Source: Amycolatopsis sp. CA-126428 (lineage in GTDB: Bacteria; Actinomycetota; Actinomycetes; Mycobacteriales; Pseudonocardiaceae). From it: a stretch of 64,000 nt of DNA. Position numbers and translations under genes: made by a program. Below the pieces are notes generated by a model. The model saw nothing but the letters and a program-made list of their open reading frames with translations. It had not been told where the DNA came from and did not search any database. Location: positions 42,423-106,422 of the forward strand of contig NZ_PPHF01000169.1 of NCBI RefSeq assembly GCF_002904335.1, written 5' to 3'. Of the stretch, positions 1 through 7,602 are shown in pieces. Each line of letters begins with the position of its first letter. Positions within the stretch are counted from its first letter, which is position 1.

Positions 1-375
1 CATCGGCAACGCCGGGACCACGACCGATGCGCCGTCACGGACCGCGCTGATGACGTCACGCACCGTTTGCGCAGGCGTGAAGGCTCGCAGTGCGTCGTGG
101 AGGAGTACAACGGAACCAGGGGCGAGTTCGGGCTCGACGGCGGCGAAAGCCTGCCGGAGCGAGCCGGGGACGACCCGGCAGGCGAGGCCGCGAACGGCCT
201 CGGAAAACGACGAAGCACACCGCTGGGGGGCCGCCACCAGCACCAGATCGATCTCCGGCACGTCGAGCAGCCCCCGCACGGTGTGCGTGAGTAGCGCATC
301 ACCATGGACCGGCGTGAGAGCGGACTCCCCGTCGGAGGCATGGTGTGCGACGGTCACGATCGCGACGACGTTCAT
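1..375 (-). CDS. ispD: IspD-like cytidylyltransferase, 5' part only
   Basis: Reads leftward off the window edge, so only the first 125 codons are present. It resembles 2-C-methyl-D-erythritol 4-phosphate cytidylyltransferase of the non-mevalonate isoprenoid pathway. After a first strand (MNVVAIVTVA) come a GDALLTHTVRGLLD block, a LVLVAAP strand and LLHDALRAFTP, which matches the HDAARxL segment of IspD. It lies 56 bp downstream of carD on the same strand, the common actinobacterial order. Oddly, the glycine-rich G-x-G-x-R-x-G loop and following PK that bind CTP in the family are absent; residues 8-24 read TVAHHASDGESALTPVH. It may be a divergent enzyme or a paralogue. The C-terminal half lies outside the window. 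Confidence 0.7.
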   Translation of the reverse strand, partial: MNVVAIVTVAHHASDGESALTPVHGDALLTHTVRGLLDVPEIDLVLVAAPQRCASSFSEAVRGLACRVVPGSLRQAFAAVEPELAPGSVVLLHDALRAFTPAQTVRDVISAVRDGASVVVPALPM

Positions 376-431
376 CGGTACGCGAGCGTAGAGGCACCCA
401 CCCGCCCGTCGAGCGGGATGCCTGCCTGGGC

Positions 432-923
432 TCAGACCGTCGCGGTTTCCAGAACTTCGTCGAGGAGGACCTCAGCCTTGTCCTCGTCGGTGCCCTCCGC
501 GAGCGCGAGCTCGCTGACCAGAATTTGCCGCGCCTTCGCCAGCATGCGCTTCTCACCGGCTGAAAGTCCGCGGTCCTTCTCTCGCCGCCAGAGGTCGCGC
601 ACCACTTCGGCCACCTTGTTCACATCGCCGGAGGCGAGCTTCTCGAGGTTGGCCTTGTACCGACGAGACCAGTTGGTGGGCTCTTCGGTGTGCGGAGCAC
701 GCAGAACGTCGAAGACCTTGTCCAGTCCTTCTTGCCCGACGACATCGCGGACGCCGACGATTTCGGCGTTGTCTGCGGGCACGCGAACCGTGAGATCCCC
801 TTGCGCGACCTTGAGGACGAGGTACTTCTTTTCCTCGCCCTTGATCACGCGGGTCTCGATGGCTTCGATGAGTGCGGCACCGTGGTGCGGGTAGACGACG
901 GTCTCTCCGACCTTGAAAACCAT
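432..923 (-). CDS. carD: CarD family RNA polymerase-binding transcription regulator
   Basis: A 163-residue CarD homologue. The N-terminal Tudor-like RNA polymerase interaction domain (MVFKVGETVVYPHHGAALIEAI, roughly residues 1-55) binds the beta subunit. The helical C-terminal domain, including the PTNWSRRYKANLEKL segment, contacts the upstream fork of promoter DNA. In mycobacteria CarD stabilises open complexes at rRNA and many other promoters and is essential. Length and sequence are typical. The ATG start has a purine-rich ribosome site (AAAGGGGCAGAGG) just upstream. It is divergent from lpqE and followed by ispD, with which it is probably cotranscribed. Confidence 0.97.
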   Translation of the reverse strand: MVFKVGETVVYPHHGAALIEAIETRVIKGEEKKYLVLKVAQGDLTVRVPADNAEIVGVRDVVGQEGLDKVFDVLRAPHTEEPTNWSRRYKANLEKLASGDVNKVAEVVRDLWRREKDRGLSAGEKRMLAKARQILVSELALAEGTDEDKAEVLLDEVLETATV

Positions 924-950
924 GTGTCCTCTGCCCCTTTCGCTGACTCC

Positions 951-956
951 ATCCTA
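951..956 (-). promoter_or_regulatory. Candidate -10 element of carD
   Basis: Reading the minus strand, TAGGAT lies 28 bases upstream of the carD start and matches the actinobacterial sigma-A -10 consensus. No clear -35 is visible about 17 bases further upstream, which is common for housekeeping promoters of this group. Confidence 0.4.
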
Positions 957-1209
957 GCACGAGCCGCCAGTGCCCACCTAGCGGGCCGGACTCGTCCTCG
1001 CAGGTCAGCGGCCTGGCCAGGGGTTGACAAACGTCGGACCCCCGTGCTCACGCAGGTAGCGGGGAAGCGTTTCGTCACAGGCCAGGAATTCCTTTGTGGA
1101 CGGTTGATCTTGGTCGCCGCGTCCTGGCAACCCACACCCGTTCCGCGGCGGAGATCGACCCCGGCTAGTCTTCGGGGCGACGAGGCCGTGAAAAGGGAAG
1201 GACTGCGAC

Positions 1210-1899
1210 GTGAGGCTGCAGAATCGTCGCGTGCTCGGTGCGGGCGTGCTGGCGCTCGGTGCCGCGCTCGCGCTCGCCGGGTGCGGGGCCGGCCAGATCA
1301 CCCAGACCGCCTCGCAGCAGCCCGCGGTCAACGGCACGCACGCCCAGGTCAAGACCATCGAACTGCGCAACGCCGCGGTCCAGTACCCGAAGTCGGGCCC
1401 GGGCTACCCGGCCGGCGCGACCCCGGCGCTGACCCTGACGATCGTCAACAGCGGCCAGCAGGACGACTCGCTCGTCTCGGTGACCACCGAAGACGGCGCC
1501 CAGGCCACCATCGAAGGGTCCAAGACCATCGTCGCGATGCACTCGCTGGTGATCGGCCCGGACGACGCCGTCGAGTCCACGAACGAAGCGCAGCCCACGT
1601 CCTCGGCCGCGCCGTCGTCGTCGGGCGCTCCGACGTCCAGTGGCACGCCGACCGGCAGCAGCTCGGCCTCCAACAGCCCGGGCAGCCTCACCGCCACGGC
1701 CACCTCCGAGGTCCCGTCGTCCGGCCCGGCCGCGACGCCGACCGCGCCGGAGAAGGTCGGCCAGGCCAAGGTGACGCTGCCCCCGCTGAAGCAGCCGCTC
1801 TGGCCGGGTCAGGTCATCAAGGTCACCTTCGTCTTCCAGAACGCCGGACCGGTCACCGTCGAGCTGCCGGTCGCGGCGCCGGCGCACGCCAAGGAGTAG
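1210..1899 (+). CDS. lpqE: LpqE-type lipoprotein
   Basis: A 229-residue secreted lipoprotein starting at GTG with GGGAAGGA upstream. The signal peptide ends in a lipobox (LALAGC) with the acylated cysteine near residue 26. A conserved beta-rich body (KTIELRNAAVQYP, LTLTIVNSGQQDDSLVSVT) is interrupted at about 120-180 by a Ser/Thr/Pro/Ala-rich low-complexity linker. A final strand region (PLKQPLWPGQVIKVTFVFQNAG) follows. The call rests partly on position: in Mycobacterium tuberculosis lpqE also sits between carD and radA. Its biochemical role is not established. The linker is probably a cell-wall-spanning insertion. Confidence 0.82.
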   Translation: MRLQNRRVLGAGVLALGAALALAGCGAGQITQTASQQPAVNGTHAQVKTIELRNAAVQYPKSGPGYPAGATPALTLTIVNSGQQDDSLVSVTTEDGAQATIEGSKTIVAMHSLVIGPDDAVESTNEAQPTSSAAPSSSGAPTSSGTPTGSSSASNSPGSLTATATSEVPSSGPAATPTAPEKVGQAKVTLPPLKQPLWPGQVIKVTFVFQNAGPVTVELPVAAPAHAKE

Positions 1900-1938
1900 G
1901 TCCCCGGTTTTGTCGGTGGTCGCCGATAGCCTCACGGG

Positions 1939-3297
1939 GTGAAGAAGGGGACCACCTACCGCTGCGCGAGCTGTGGGTACGAAGCGGCCAAGTGGCTGGG
2001 CCGGTGTCCGGAGTGCCAGGAGTGGGGCTCGCTCGAGGAGCGCGGGGCGCCGGTCAAGCCGGCGATCCAGCGCGTCGCGGCCGGGGCGCCGAGCGCGCCC
2101 GCGCGGCCGATCGGCGAGGTCGACGTCGAAGCGGCGCGAGCCCGGCGCACCGGTGTCCCGGAGCTCGACCGGGTGCTCGGCGGCGGCCTGGTGCCCGGCG
2201 CGGTGGTGCTGCTCGCGGGTGAGCCGGGTGTCGGCAAGTCGACCCTGCTGCTCGAGGTCGCCTACCAGTGGGCGAAGACGGTCGACCGGTCCCTCTACGT
2301 CACCGGCGAGGAGTCCGCGGGCCAGGTCCGGTTGCGCGCCGAGCGAACGGGCAACGTCCACGACCGGATGTATCTGGCCGCCGAGAGCGACCTTTCGGCC
2401 ATCCTCGGGCACGTCGACGACGTCAAACCCGGGGTGCTGATCGTCGACTCCGTCCAGACCATGGCGTCCCCGCAGGTCGACGGCTCACCCGGCGGCGTGA
2501 CACAGGTCCGCGCGGTGACGTCCGGGCTGGTCGCGCTGGCCAAGGAGCGCGGGCTGCCGGTGGTGCTGGTGGGGCACGTCACGAAGGACGGCTCGGTGGC
2601 CGGCCCGCGCGTGCTGGAGCACCTGGTGGACGTCGTGCTGCAGTTCGAGGGCGACAAGCACTCGACCTTGCGGATGCTCCGCGGCATCAAGAACCGGTTC
2701 GGCGCGTCCGACGAGATCGGCTGCTTCGAGCTGCAGGAAGAAGGCATCGTCGGGGTGCCGGACCCGTCGGGGCTGTTCATGAGCCACACGGCCGAGCCGG
2801 TGTCCGGCACGGCGATCACGGTGTCGATGGAGGGCAAGCGGCCGATGCTGGGCGAGGTCCAGGCGCTGGTCTCGGCCACCGCGGCGCCCCAGCCGCGGCG
2901 CGCGGTCAGCGGCCTCGACTCCGCGCGGGTGGCGATGGTCCTGGCGGTGCTGGAGAAGCGCGGCGGCCTGAAGCTCGGCGACAAGGACGTCTACGCGGCC
3001 ACGGTCGGCGGCATGAAGATCACCGAACCGGGCATCGACCTGGCGCTGGTGCTGGCGCTGACGTCGAGTTTCGAAGACGTCGCCCTTTCGCCGCGGCTCG
3101 TCTCGGTGGGCGAGGTCGGGCTGGCCGGGGAGATCCGGCGCGTGCCGAGCGTGGGCCGCCGCCTGGCGGAGGCGGCCCGGCTCGGGTTCACGCACGCGCT
3201 GGTCCCGCCGGACTCGGGCAAGCCGCCCGCCGGGATCCGGGTCCTGGAGGTGGCGAACGTCGCGGACGCGCTGAACGCGGCCGGGCACGCGCGCTGA
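1939..3297 (+). CDS. radA: DNA repair protein RadA
   Basis: A 452-residue RadA/Sms homologue, a RecA-like branch-migration ATPase in homologous recombination. It has an N-terminal C4 zinc finger (C9, C12, C23, C26), a Walker A motif GEPGVGKST at 94-102, the RadA-specific KNRFG motif at 251-255, and a C-terminal Lon-protease-like domain (about 290-450) typical of the family. The GTG start at 1939 begins right before the zinc finger (MKKGTTYRC), so no residues are missing. It follows lpqE by 39 bp on the same strand. Its stop abuts the stop of the convergent gene at 3298. Confidence 0.97.
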   Translation: MKKGTTYRCASCGYEAAKWLGRCPECQEWGSLEERGAPVKPAIQRVAAGAPSAPARPIGEVDVEAARARRTGVPELDRVLGGGLVPGAVVLLAGEPGVGKSTLLLEVAYQWAKTVDRSLYVTGEESAGQVRLRAERTGNVHDRMYLAAESDLSAILGHVDDVKPGVLIVDSVQTMASPQVDGSPGGVTQVRAVTSGLVALAKERGLPVVLVGHVTKDGSVAGPRVLEHLVDVVLQFEGDKHSTLRMLRGIKNRFGASDEIGCFELQEEGIVGVPDPSGLFMSHTAEPVSGTAITVSMEGKRPMLGEVQALVSATAAPQPRRAVSGLDSARVAMVLAVLEKRGGLKLGDKDVYAATVGGMKITEPGIDLALVLALTSSFEDVALSPRLVSVGEVGLAGEIRRVPSVGRRLAEAARLGFTHALVPPDSGKPPAGIRVLEVANVADALNAAGHAR

Positions 3298-4353
3298 TCA
3301 CCCCGAGGTCCGCGTGATGGCGTAGGAGTACTGCGTGTCCGGGGCATCGGGCCGGTTCGGGGCGAGGGGGAACCGGGTCGTCGTGGGGTTCGGCGGGGGC
3401 ACGCTGCTCGGTGGCGGGTTCAGCGGTGTCTCCTTGTTGCGGATCGCCGCCGGGGTCGGCGCGCTGTCCGCGGCCAGCAGGCGCGCCGTCGCCGGGTCGA
3501 GGAACAACCGCAGCCCGGAGTCCTTGGCGACGTAGACGGCAGCCTGCCGCTGGTCCGGCAGCGTCCAGTGGGGCACGACGAAGATGCCCGGGAAGTTCGC
3601 GAGCGCGTCGCGCAACGCGAGCCGGACGTCCGGCCGGAGCAGGCCGGTTTCCAGCACGCTCCGGACCATGCCGAGCGCCTCCGTGGCGGAGTGCAGCCGC
3701 CCTTTGCGGGGGTCGTCGACGTCGAGTGTGTCCGAGGTCAGCCGCCCGACCAGCTTTTGCCGGTCGGGGGCCAGCGAGGCCACGAACGCCGCGTCGGGGG
3801 TCAGCCAGTTCAGGTAGTGCTGCGCGGCGAACACCCCGCCCGGCCCGTACTCGTCGATGGGGCTGGGCAGCGGTTCGGACTTGCCGTCCGCCCAGCGGCC
3901 CGTCAGCGTCGTGCGCCGGTGCCACACGCCGTCGGGATCGGCCGGGATCCAGAGCTCGATCCGGCGCTGGGCCTTGGTCATGAACCCGTTGCCGGTCTGC
4001 GTCACCCAGTCGCGCATCTCCGTGTAGTGGAACTCGCCGGGCGCGAGCGGGCGGTCGAGGTCGGGGAGCTCGGCGGCGGGCCGTGCCGTCTCCAGCGGGT
4101 CCGGCGTCCACACGGCGGCGGCGACGCCGAGCCCGCCGACCAGGGTGACGACGGCCGCGGCCACCGCGAGCCACCGCCACGCCCCGGTCCGGCGCGACCC
4201 GGCGGCCGGCGCCTCCTCACCCCCGGCCGCCGCGAGCAGGGACGCGCGGGCGAAGGCGAGCCCGTCGCCCGGGCCGACGTCGCTGTTCAGGTCCGCCAGC
4301 GCCGCGTCGAGTTCGGTTTCGGACCAGATCTTCCGGACGTTGTCTTCACGCAA
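3298..4353 (-). CDS. CU044_5270-type membrane protein paired with an ECF sigma factor
   Basis: About 351 residues. A short cytoplasmic N-terminus (WSETELDAALADLNSDV...) is followed by one transmembrane helix (WLAVAAAVVTLVGGLGVAAAVW) and a large extracytoplasmic domain, the organisation of the CU044_5270 family. Such proteins usually sit beside ECF sigma genes and are thought to modulate them, though direct anti-sigma activity is not shown. The proposed start is TTG at 4353: GAGGAGG lies just upstream, and the codon overlaps the end of the sigma gene by 8 bases, implying translational coupling. No in-frame ATG or GTG lies close by. Confidence 0.72.
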   Translation of the reverse strand: MREDNVRKIWSETELDAALADLNSDVGPGDGLAFARASLLAAAGGEEAPAAGSRRTGAWRWLAVAAAVVTLVGGLGVAAAVWTPDPLETARPAAELPDLDRPLAPGEFHYTEMRDWVTQTGNGFMTKAQRRIELWIPADPDGVWHRRTTLTGRWADGKSEPLPSPIDEYGPGGVFAAQHYLNWLTPDAAFVASLAPDRQKLVGRLTSDTLDVDDPRKGRLHSATEALGMVRSVLETGLLRPDVRLALRDALANFPGIFVVPHWTLPDQRQAAVYVAKDSGLRLFLDPATARLLAADSAPTPAAIRNKETPLNPPPSSVPPPNPTTTRFPLAPNRPDAPDTQYSYAITRTSG

Positions 4354-4939
4354 GGTCCTGCACCTCCTCTTGGGCCGGGGCGTTCGTCCTGAGCCAGCGT
4401 CTGATCCGGTGCAACCGCGACCGGACCGTACCGGGCGGTATCCCGAGGGCCTCGGCGACCTCGCCCGGCTCCAGCCCGGCCCACGACACGAGCAGCAGCG
4501 TGTCGCGGTCGGCCGGGCTGAGCCGGGCCAGCGCGCCGGCCAGCTGCGCGGCCCGCACCTGGGCGTCGACCTGCTCGGCGACGCGGCCGTCGTGGTTCGC
4601 GTGACTGACTTCGCCGGTCCGGGCGAGCCGGGCGGTGGCCTGCAGCCCGCGCAGTTCGGATCGCACGTGGTGGCGCAGCAGGTTGGTGGCGATGCCGTAG
4701 AGCCACGACCGGGCGGTACCCAGCTCGGGCCGGTAGGTCTCGCGCCGCCGCAACGCGACCAGGAAGGTCTCGGCGACGAGATCGTTCGCCGGTTCCGCCC
4801 CGACGCGGCGCGCGAGGTACCGCCGCAGCTGCGCGGCATGGGCGTCGAAGAGCCGCCCGAACGCCGGCCCGGGCTCGGGTCCGCCCAGGTCCGGGCGGTC
4901 GGGCCCCCAGCGCTCCGAACCCTCGTGGATCACCTGCAT
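4346..4939 (-). CDS. ECF RNA polymerase sigma factor
   Basis: A 197-residue sigma-70 family protein of extracytoplasmic function type. Region 2 includes FDAHAAQLRRYLARRVG and DLVAETFLVALRR, with GTARSWLYGIATNLLRHH as the 2.3-2.4 segment. Region 4 includes LSPADRDTLLLVSWAGLEPGEVAEALGIPPGTVRSRLHRIRRWL, a clear helix-turn-helix. It is the first gene of a two-gene unit with the overlapping membrane partner at 3298-4353, which presumably senses a surface or envelope signal. Confidence 0.9.
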   Translation of the reverse strand: MQVIHEGSERWGPDRPDLGGPEPGPAFGRLFDAHAAQLRRYLARRVGAEPANDLVAETFLVALRRRETYRPELGTARSWLYGIATNLLRHHVRSELRGLQATARLARTGEVSHANHDGRVAEQVDAQVRAAQLAGALARLSPADRDTLLLVSWAGLEPGEVAEALGIPPGTVRSRLHRIRRWLRTNAPAQEEVQDLA

Positions 4940-4981
4940 GCCCCCAGTTGCCCGCAGGCGCCGACAGCGTTCACGGCGAAG

Positions 4982-6280
4982 CTAGACGCCCAGCAGGCCC
5001 CAGTAGATCGCCCACGGGACGAACACCACGCCCCCGGCCAAGAGGACGCCGAGCCGGGGGCCGCGGTTGCGCCACCACGCCACCGCTGTGCCGATGGTGG
5101 CCGCCACCGCGCCCAGCGACAGCAGCTGCAACGCCAGCCACGGCAGCGGGCGGCCGGCGACGACCGGGCCCAGGCCCTTGCCCATCGACAGCTGGATCAG
5201 CACGTCGACGACCAGGAAGCCGAGCACGGCGAGCAGCCCGGTCGCCGACAGCCAGCGGGCCGGCCGTGCCGCGGGGCCGCGCCGGAACAGCGGGTACCAG
5301 GCGAACGCCACCAGCAGGAACACCGGCACGGCGAGCTGCAGCCACGTCGGCTCGTACCAGGCGAGCGGCGTCACGGCGGTGCTCGGCCGGTCCTGTACCG
5401 GTGGCGCGTCGGCGGTGGAGACCGCGGGCGGGTGGTTCACCCAGCTGCCCACCAGTTCGAGGTAGCCGGGTGCGTACCCGGGCAGCTTGTCGAAGCCGTC
5501 GGTGGTCCGGCGCAGCTGGTGCTGCGCGTCCGGGAAGACCCGCAACGTGTGGTGCGCCACCGATTCCCGGAAGATCCGGACCGCTTCACCGGGCGGGGTC
5601 AGGATGTCCTTCGCGCCCCACAACCCGAGCACCGGCTGCCGCAGGCTCGTCAGCACCGGCACCGGGTCGTAGTGCGCTTCCGGGAACACCCCGGCGCCGG
5701 CGAGCTGACGCAGCATCGCCGACGCCATCCGCACGATCGAGCCGTCCATGCCCAGCCGCCGGAACTGGTTCTCGACGGCCCACGCCTGCTGCCGCGACGG
5801 CTCGACACCGTTCGCGCCCAGCGTCACCACGAAGGCGACGTCCGACGAACGCGATGCCGCCAGTGGTGCCACCCAGCCGCCTTCGCTCAACCCCCACACG
5901 CCGACCCGCGCCGGATCGACGTCGGATCGCTTGCGCAGCACGGAAACCGCGGCCAATGCGTCGTCCGCGAGGGTCGAGTACGAGCGTTCGAACTGTGAAT
6001 AGCCGTCCGTGCGCTTGTCGTAGATGAGGGTCGCGATGCCTTGCCGCGCAAAGGCTTCCGCCTGTTCGCGGTAGTCCTCCCGGCTGTGCGCCCCCGAGCC
6101 GTGGACCATCACCAGGCCCGGCAGTTTCGTCCCGCCGGGTGGTGCGATGACGGTGCCGTGCAAGGTCACCCCGCCGTTGGCGAACGTCACGTCGTCGTTG
6201 GTCACGGACGCCGCCGACGCCGGTGGCGCCAGCGCCGTGACCGCCAGGATCACCCCGGCCAGTAGAACCGCTTTTCGCAT
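4982..6280 (-). CDS. Secreted or membrane-tethered alpha/beta hydrolase with four C-terminal helices
   Basis: A 432-residue protein with a signal peptide (VILAVTALAPPASA). An alpha/beta-hydrolase domain (about 30-300) has an oxyanion HGSGAHS turn, the nucleophile elbow GLSEGG, an acid in the WGAKDILTPP segment and a His in DAQHQL. Four hydrophobic segments follow (LQLAVPVFLLVAFAWYP through GVVFVPWAIYWGLLGV). Fusing a prolyl-oligopeptidase/dienelactone-hydrolase-like domain to a membrane tail places the active site outside the cell. It starts 20 bp after the ArsR-type gene, so the two are probably cotranscribed. The substrate is unknown. Confidence 0.8.
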   Translation of the reverse strand: MRKAVLLAGVILAVTALAPPASAASVTNDDVTFANGGVTLHGTVIAPPGGTKLPGLVMVHGSGAHSREDYREQAEAFARQGIATLIYDKRTDGYSQFERSYSTLADDALAAVSVLRKRSDVDPARVGVWGLSEGGWVAPLAASRSSDVAFVVTLGANGVEPSRQQAWAVENQFRRLGMDGSIVRMASAMLRQLAGAGVFPEAHYDPVPVLTSLRQPVLGLWGAKDILTPPGEAVRIFRESVAHHTLRVFPDAQHQLRRTTDGFDKLPGYAPGYLELVGSWVNHPPAVSTADAPPVQDRPSTAVTPLAWYEPTWLQLAVPVFLLVAFAWYPLFRRGPAARPARWLSATGLLAVLGFLVVDVLIQLSMGKGLGPVVAGRPLPWLALQLLSLGAVAATIGTAVAWWRNRGPRLGVLLAGGVVFVPWAIYWGLLGV

Positions 6281-6300
6281 GGAAATCCCCCTGTGTCATG

Positions 6301-6879
6301 TCATTCCCCTGGATCCGGGAAGGCGAGCCAGCGCACGAGCACGCGCCGCGCTTCCGGTGACCGGTCGCCTGACCGGTCGCCTTCGGTCCGCCAGTACCGG
6401 CGGAACAGCTCCATGTAGTCCTGCCAGAACTGCTGCAGCTCCTCTTCGGTGAGCCACGTGCCGCCGCGCGCGAAGAGCAGCGCGTCCGGCCAGCCGCCGG
6501 GCAGCTCCTCGCGCTGTTCCGCGAACCGGTTGAGCTTTTCGAGGTCGTCCTCGAACCCCTGCCGCTGCATGTCGTCGAACAGCATCCGGGATTCGGCGCT
6601 CTGCTCACTGCGGCGCGGCCAGCGGATGTCCCGCCGCCGCGTCCGCCACCACCGTTCCTTGCCCCGCGCGAGCTCCGGGACGTCCTCGACGAACCCGAAG
6701 CGAGCCAGCTCCCGCAGGTGGTAGCTGGTCGCGCCGGTGTTTTCGCCCAGGGCTTGGGCGAGTTTCGTGGCGGTCGCCGGGCCGGCCGACAACACGCCGA
6801 GGATCCGGCGGCGCAGCGGGTGGGTGACGGCCTTGAGGGCGTCCGGGTCGAGCTCTTCCGGTGGTGGAGCGCTGGTCAT
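6301..6879 (-). CDS. ArsR-type winged-helix transcription regulator
   Basis: 192 residues. The first 85 form a winged helix typical of ArsR-like repressors (LKAVTHPLRRRILGVLSAGPATATKLAQALGENTGATSYHLRELARFGFVEDV). The remainder is an acidic and aromatic helical extension (RGKERWWR, LQQFWQDYMELFRRYWR) seen in larger members of this class, and no metal-binding cysteines are visible. It precedes the hydrolase gene by 20 bp and probably controls it together with itself. Three evenly spaced TGCA repeats lie directly upstream of its start. Confidence 0.85.
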   Translation of the reverse strand: MTSAPPPEELDPDALKAVTHPLRRRILGVLSAGPATATKLAQALGENTGATSYHLRELARFGFVEDVPELARGKERWWRTRRRDIRWPRRSEQSAESRMLFDDMQRQGFEDDLEKLNRFAEQREELPGGWPDALLFARGGTWLTEEELQQFWQDYMELFRRYWRTEGDRSGDRSPEARRVLVRWLAFPDPGE

Positions 6880-6895
6880 GGCTCCACGGTAGCCG

Positions 6896-6927
6896 TGCAG
6901 AGAAGATTGTGCAAAGAAAGTTCTGCA
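6896..6927 (-). repeat. Three TGCA boxes at exact 14-bp spacing upstream of the ArsR-type gene
   Basis: TGCA occurs at 6896-6899, 6910-6913 and 6924-6927, each separated by a similar T/C-rich decamer when read on the minus strand (GAACTTTCTT, CAATCTTCTC). The array begins 17 bp upstream of the ArsR-type start codon, where an autoregulatory operator would lie. Confidence 0.45.
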
Positions 6928-6987
6928 ACTTGGCGCAGGCCGGTGCCCGAGAAGGTTCAGCGAGGTGCTGATTTGTCTACAGTGGAC

Positions 6988-7515
6988 TTACCAGATCGGG
7001 TGGTCGCTGTACTTCCTGAGCGTCTGCACGGACGGCCGCAGGTAGAGCATCCCGCCCAGGAACCCCATGGTGGCGAAGGCGAGCGTCGAGAACGTCGTCA
7101 GCAGGTCGGGTGCCCGCAGTTCCGGGGTGTCGCGCCACACCCGGAAGACGATCGGCACCGCGAAGGCGCCGAAGATCAGCACCAGCGTCAGGACGTAGGT
7201 GAGCAGCAGCGCGCTGCGGGTCGCTTCGGCGCTGGCCACCACGAGGTAGTCGCCGCGCAGGCAGCGGCGGCAGGTCAGCACCAGGACCGCGATCGCCAGC
7301 ACGCCCAGCGGCGGCAGCGCCGTGGCGGCCTTGCCGAGCAGTGTGTCCGGGAACGCGTGGCCGTGCACGATGCCCTGCAGGTACGTCGTCAGCCCGAACA
7401 GCAGCACCATGCCGGCGATCATCGAGCAGCCGACGACCACCGACCCCCAGCGCACCCGGTCAGCGAAGCGGGGCGGCAGCGGCACGAACTCGACCTGGCC
7501 GAACGTCCCCTGCAC
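6988..7515 (-). CDS. Small integral membrane protein of unknown function
   Basis: About 175 residues starting at GTG 7515, which has a strong GGAGG site eight bases upstream. An in-frame start at 7557 would begin inside the hairpin at 7536-7582 and is less likely. Four hydrophobic helices are visible (VVVGCSMIAGMVLLFGLTTY, ALPPLGVLAIAVLVLTC, ALLLTYVLTLVLIFGAFAV, FSTLAFATMGFLGGMLYL). A CRRC pair follows the second helix. No family is recognised. It stands alone between the ArsR-type unit and the terminator of the trehalose genes. Confidence 0.6.
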   Translation of the reverse strand: MQGTFGQVEFVPLPPRFADRVRWGSVVVGCSMIAGMVLLFGLTTYLQGIVHGHAFPDTLLGKAATALPPLGVLAIAVLVLTCRRCLRGDYLVVASAEATRSALLLTYVLTLVLIFGAFAVPIVFRVWRDTPELRAPDLLTTFSTLAFATMGFLGGMLYLRPSVQTLRKYSDHPIW

Positions 7516-7535
7516 CGGCTCACCTCCAGAACGCA

Positions 7536-7582
7536 CTGAAGGCCACCATAAGGGCACTGGGTGCCGTCATGGTGGCCTTCAG
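7536..7582 (-). terminator. Stem-loop terminator after the otsB-GH15 gene
   Basis: CTGAAGGCCACCAT (7536-7549) pairs with ATGGTGGCCTTCAG (7569-7582) over 14 bp, and an inner GGCAC/GTGCC helix extends it. It begins 20 bp past the otsB-GH15 stop. There is no long T-run, as is common for actinobacterial hairpin terminators. The same CTGAAGG/CCTTCAG core recurs at 39045-39091, with a related shorter hairpin at 61682-61701. Confidence 0.65.
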
Positions 7583-7602
7583 GGGCTTTCGGACCGAAAG
7601 GG

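Noticed and set aside
1025..1030. Perfect TTGACA upstream of lpqE as a -35
   Set aside because: No acceptable -10 lies 16-19 bases downstream and the distance to the gene is about 180 bp.
690..2222. A 510-codon plus-strand ORF overlapping carD, lpqE and radA
   Set aside because: It is a high-GC shadow frame with Arg-rich low-information sequence; the three genes it overlaps are unmistakable.
3298..4839. A 513-codon single protein covering the sigma partner
   Set aside because: Its first third is an out-of-frame reading of the ECF sigma gene; the coupled TTG start at 4353 with GAGGAGG explains the true gene.
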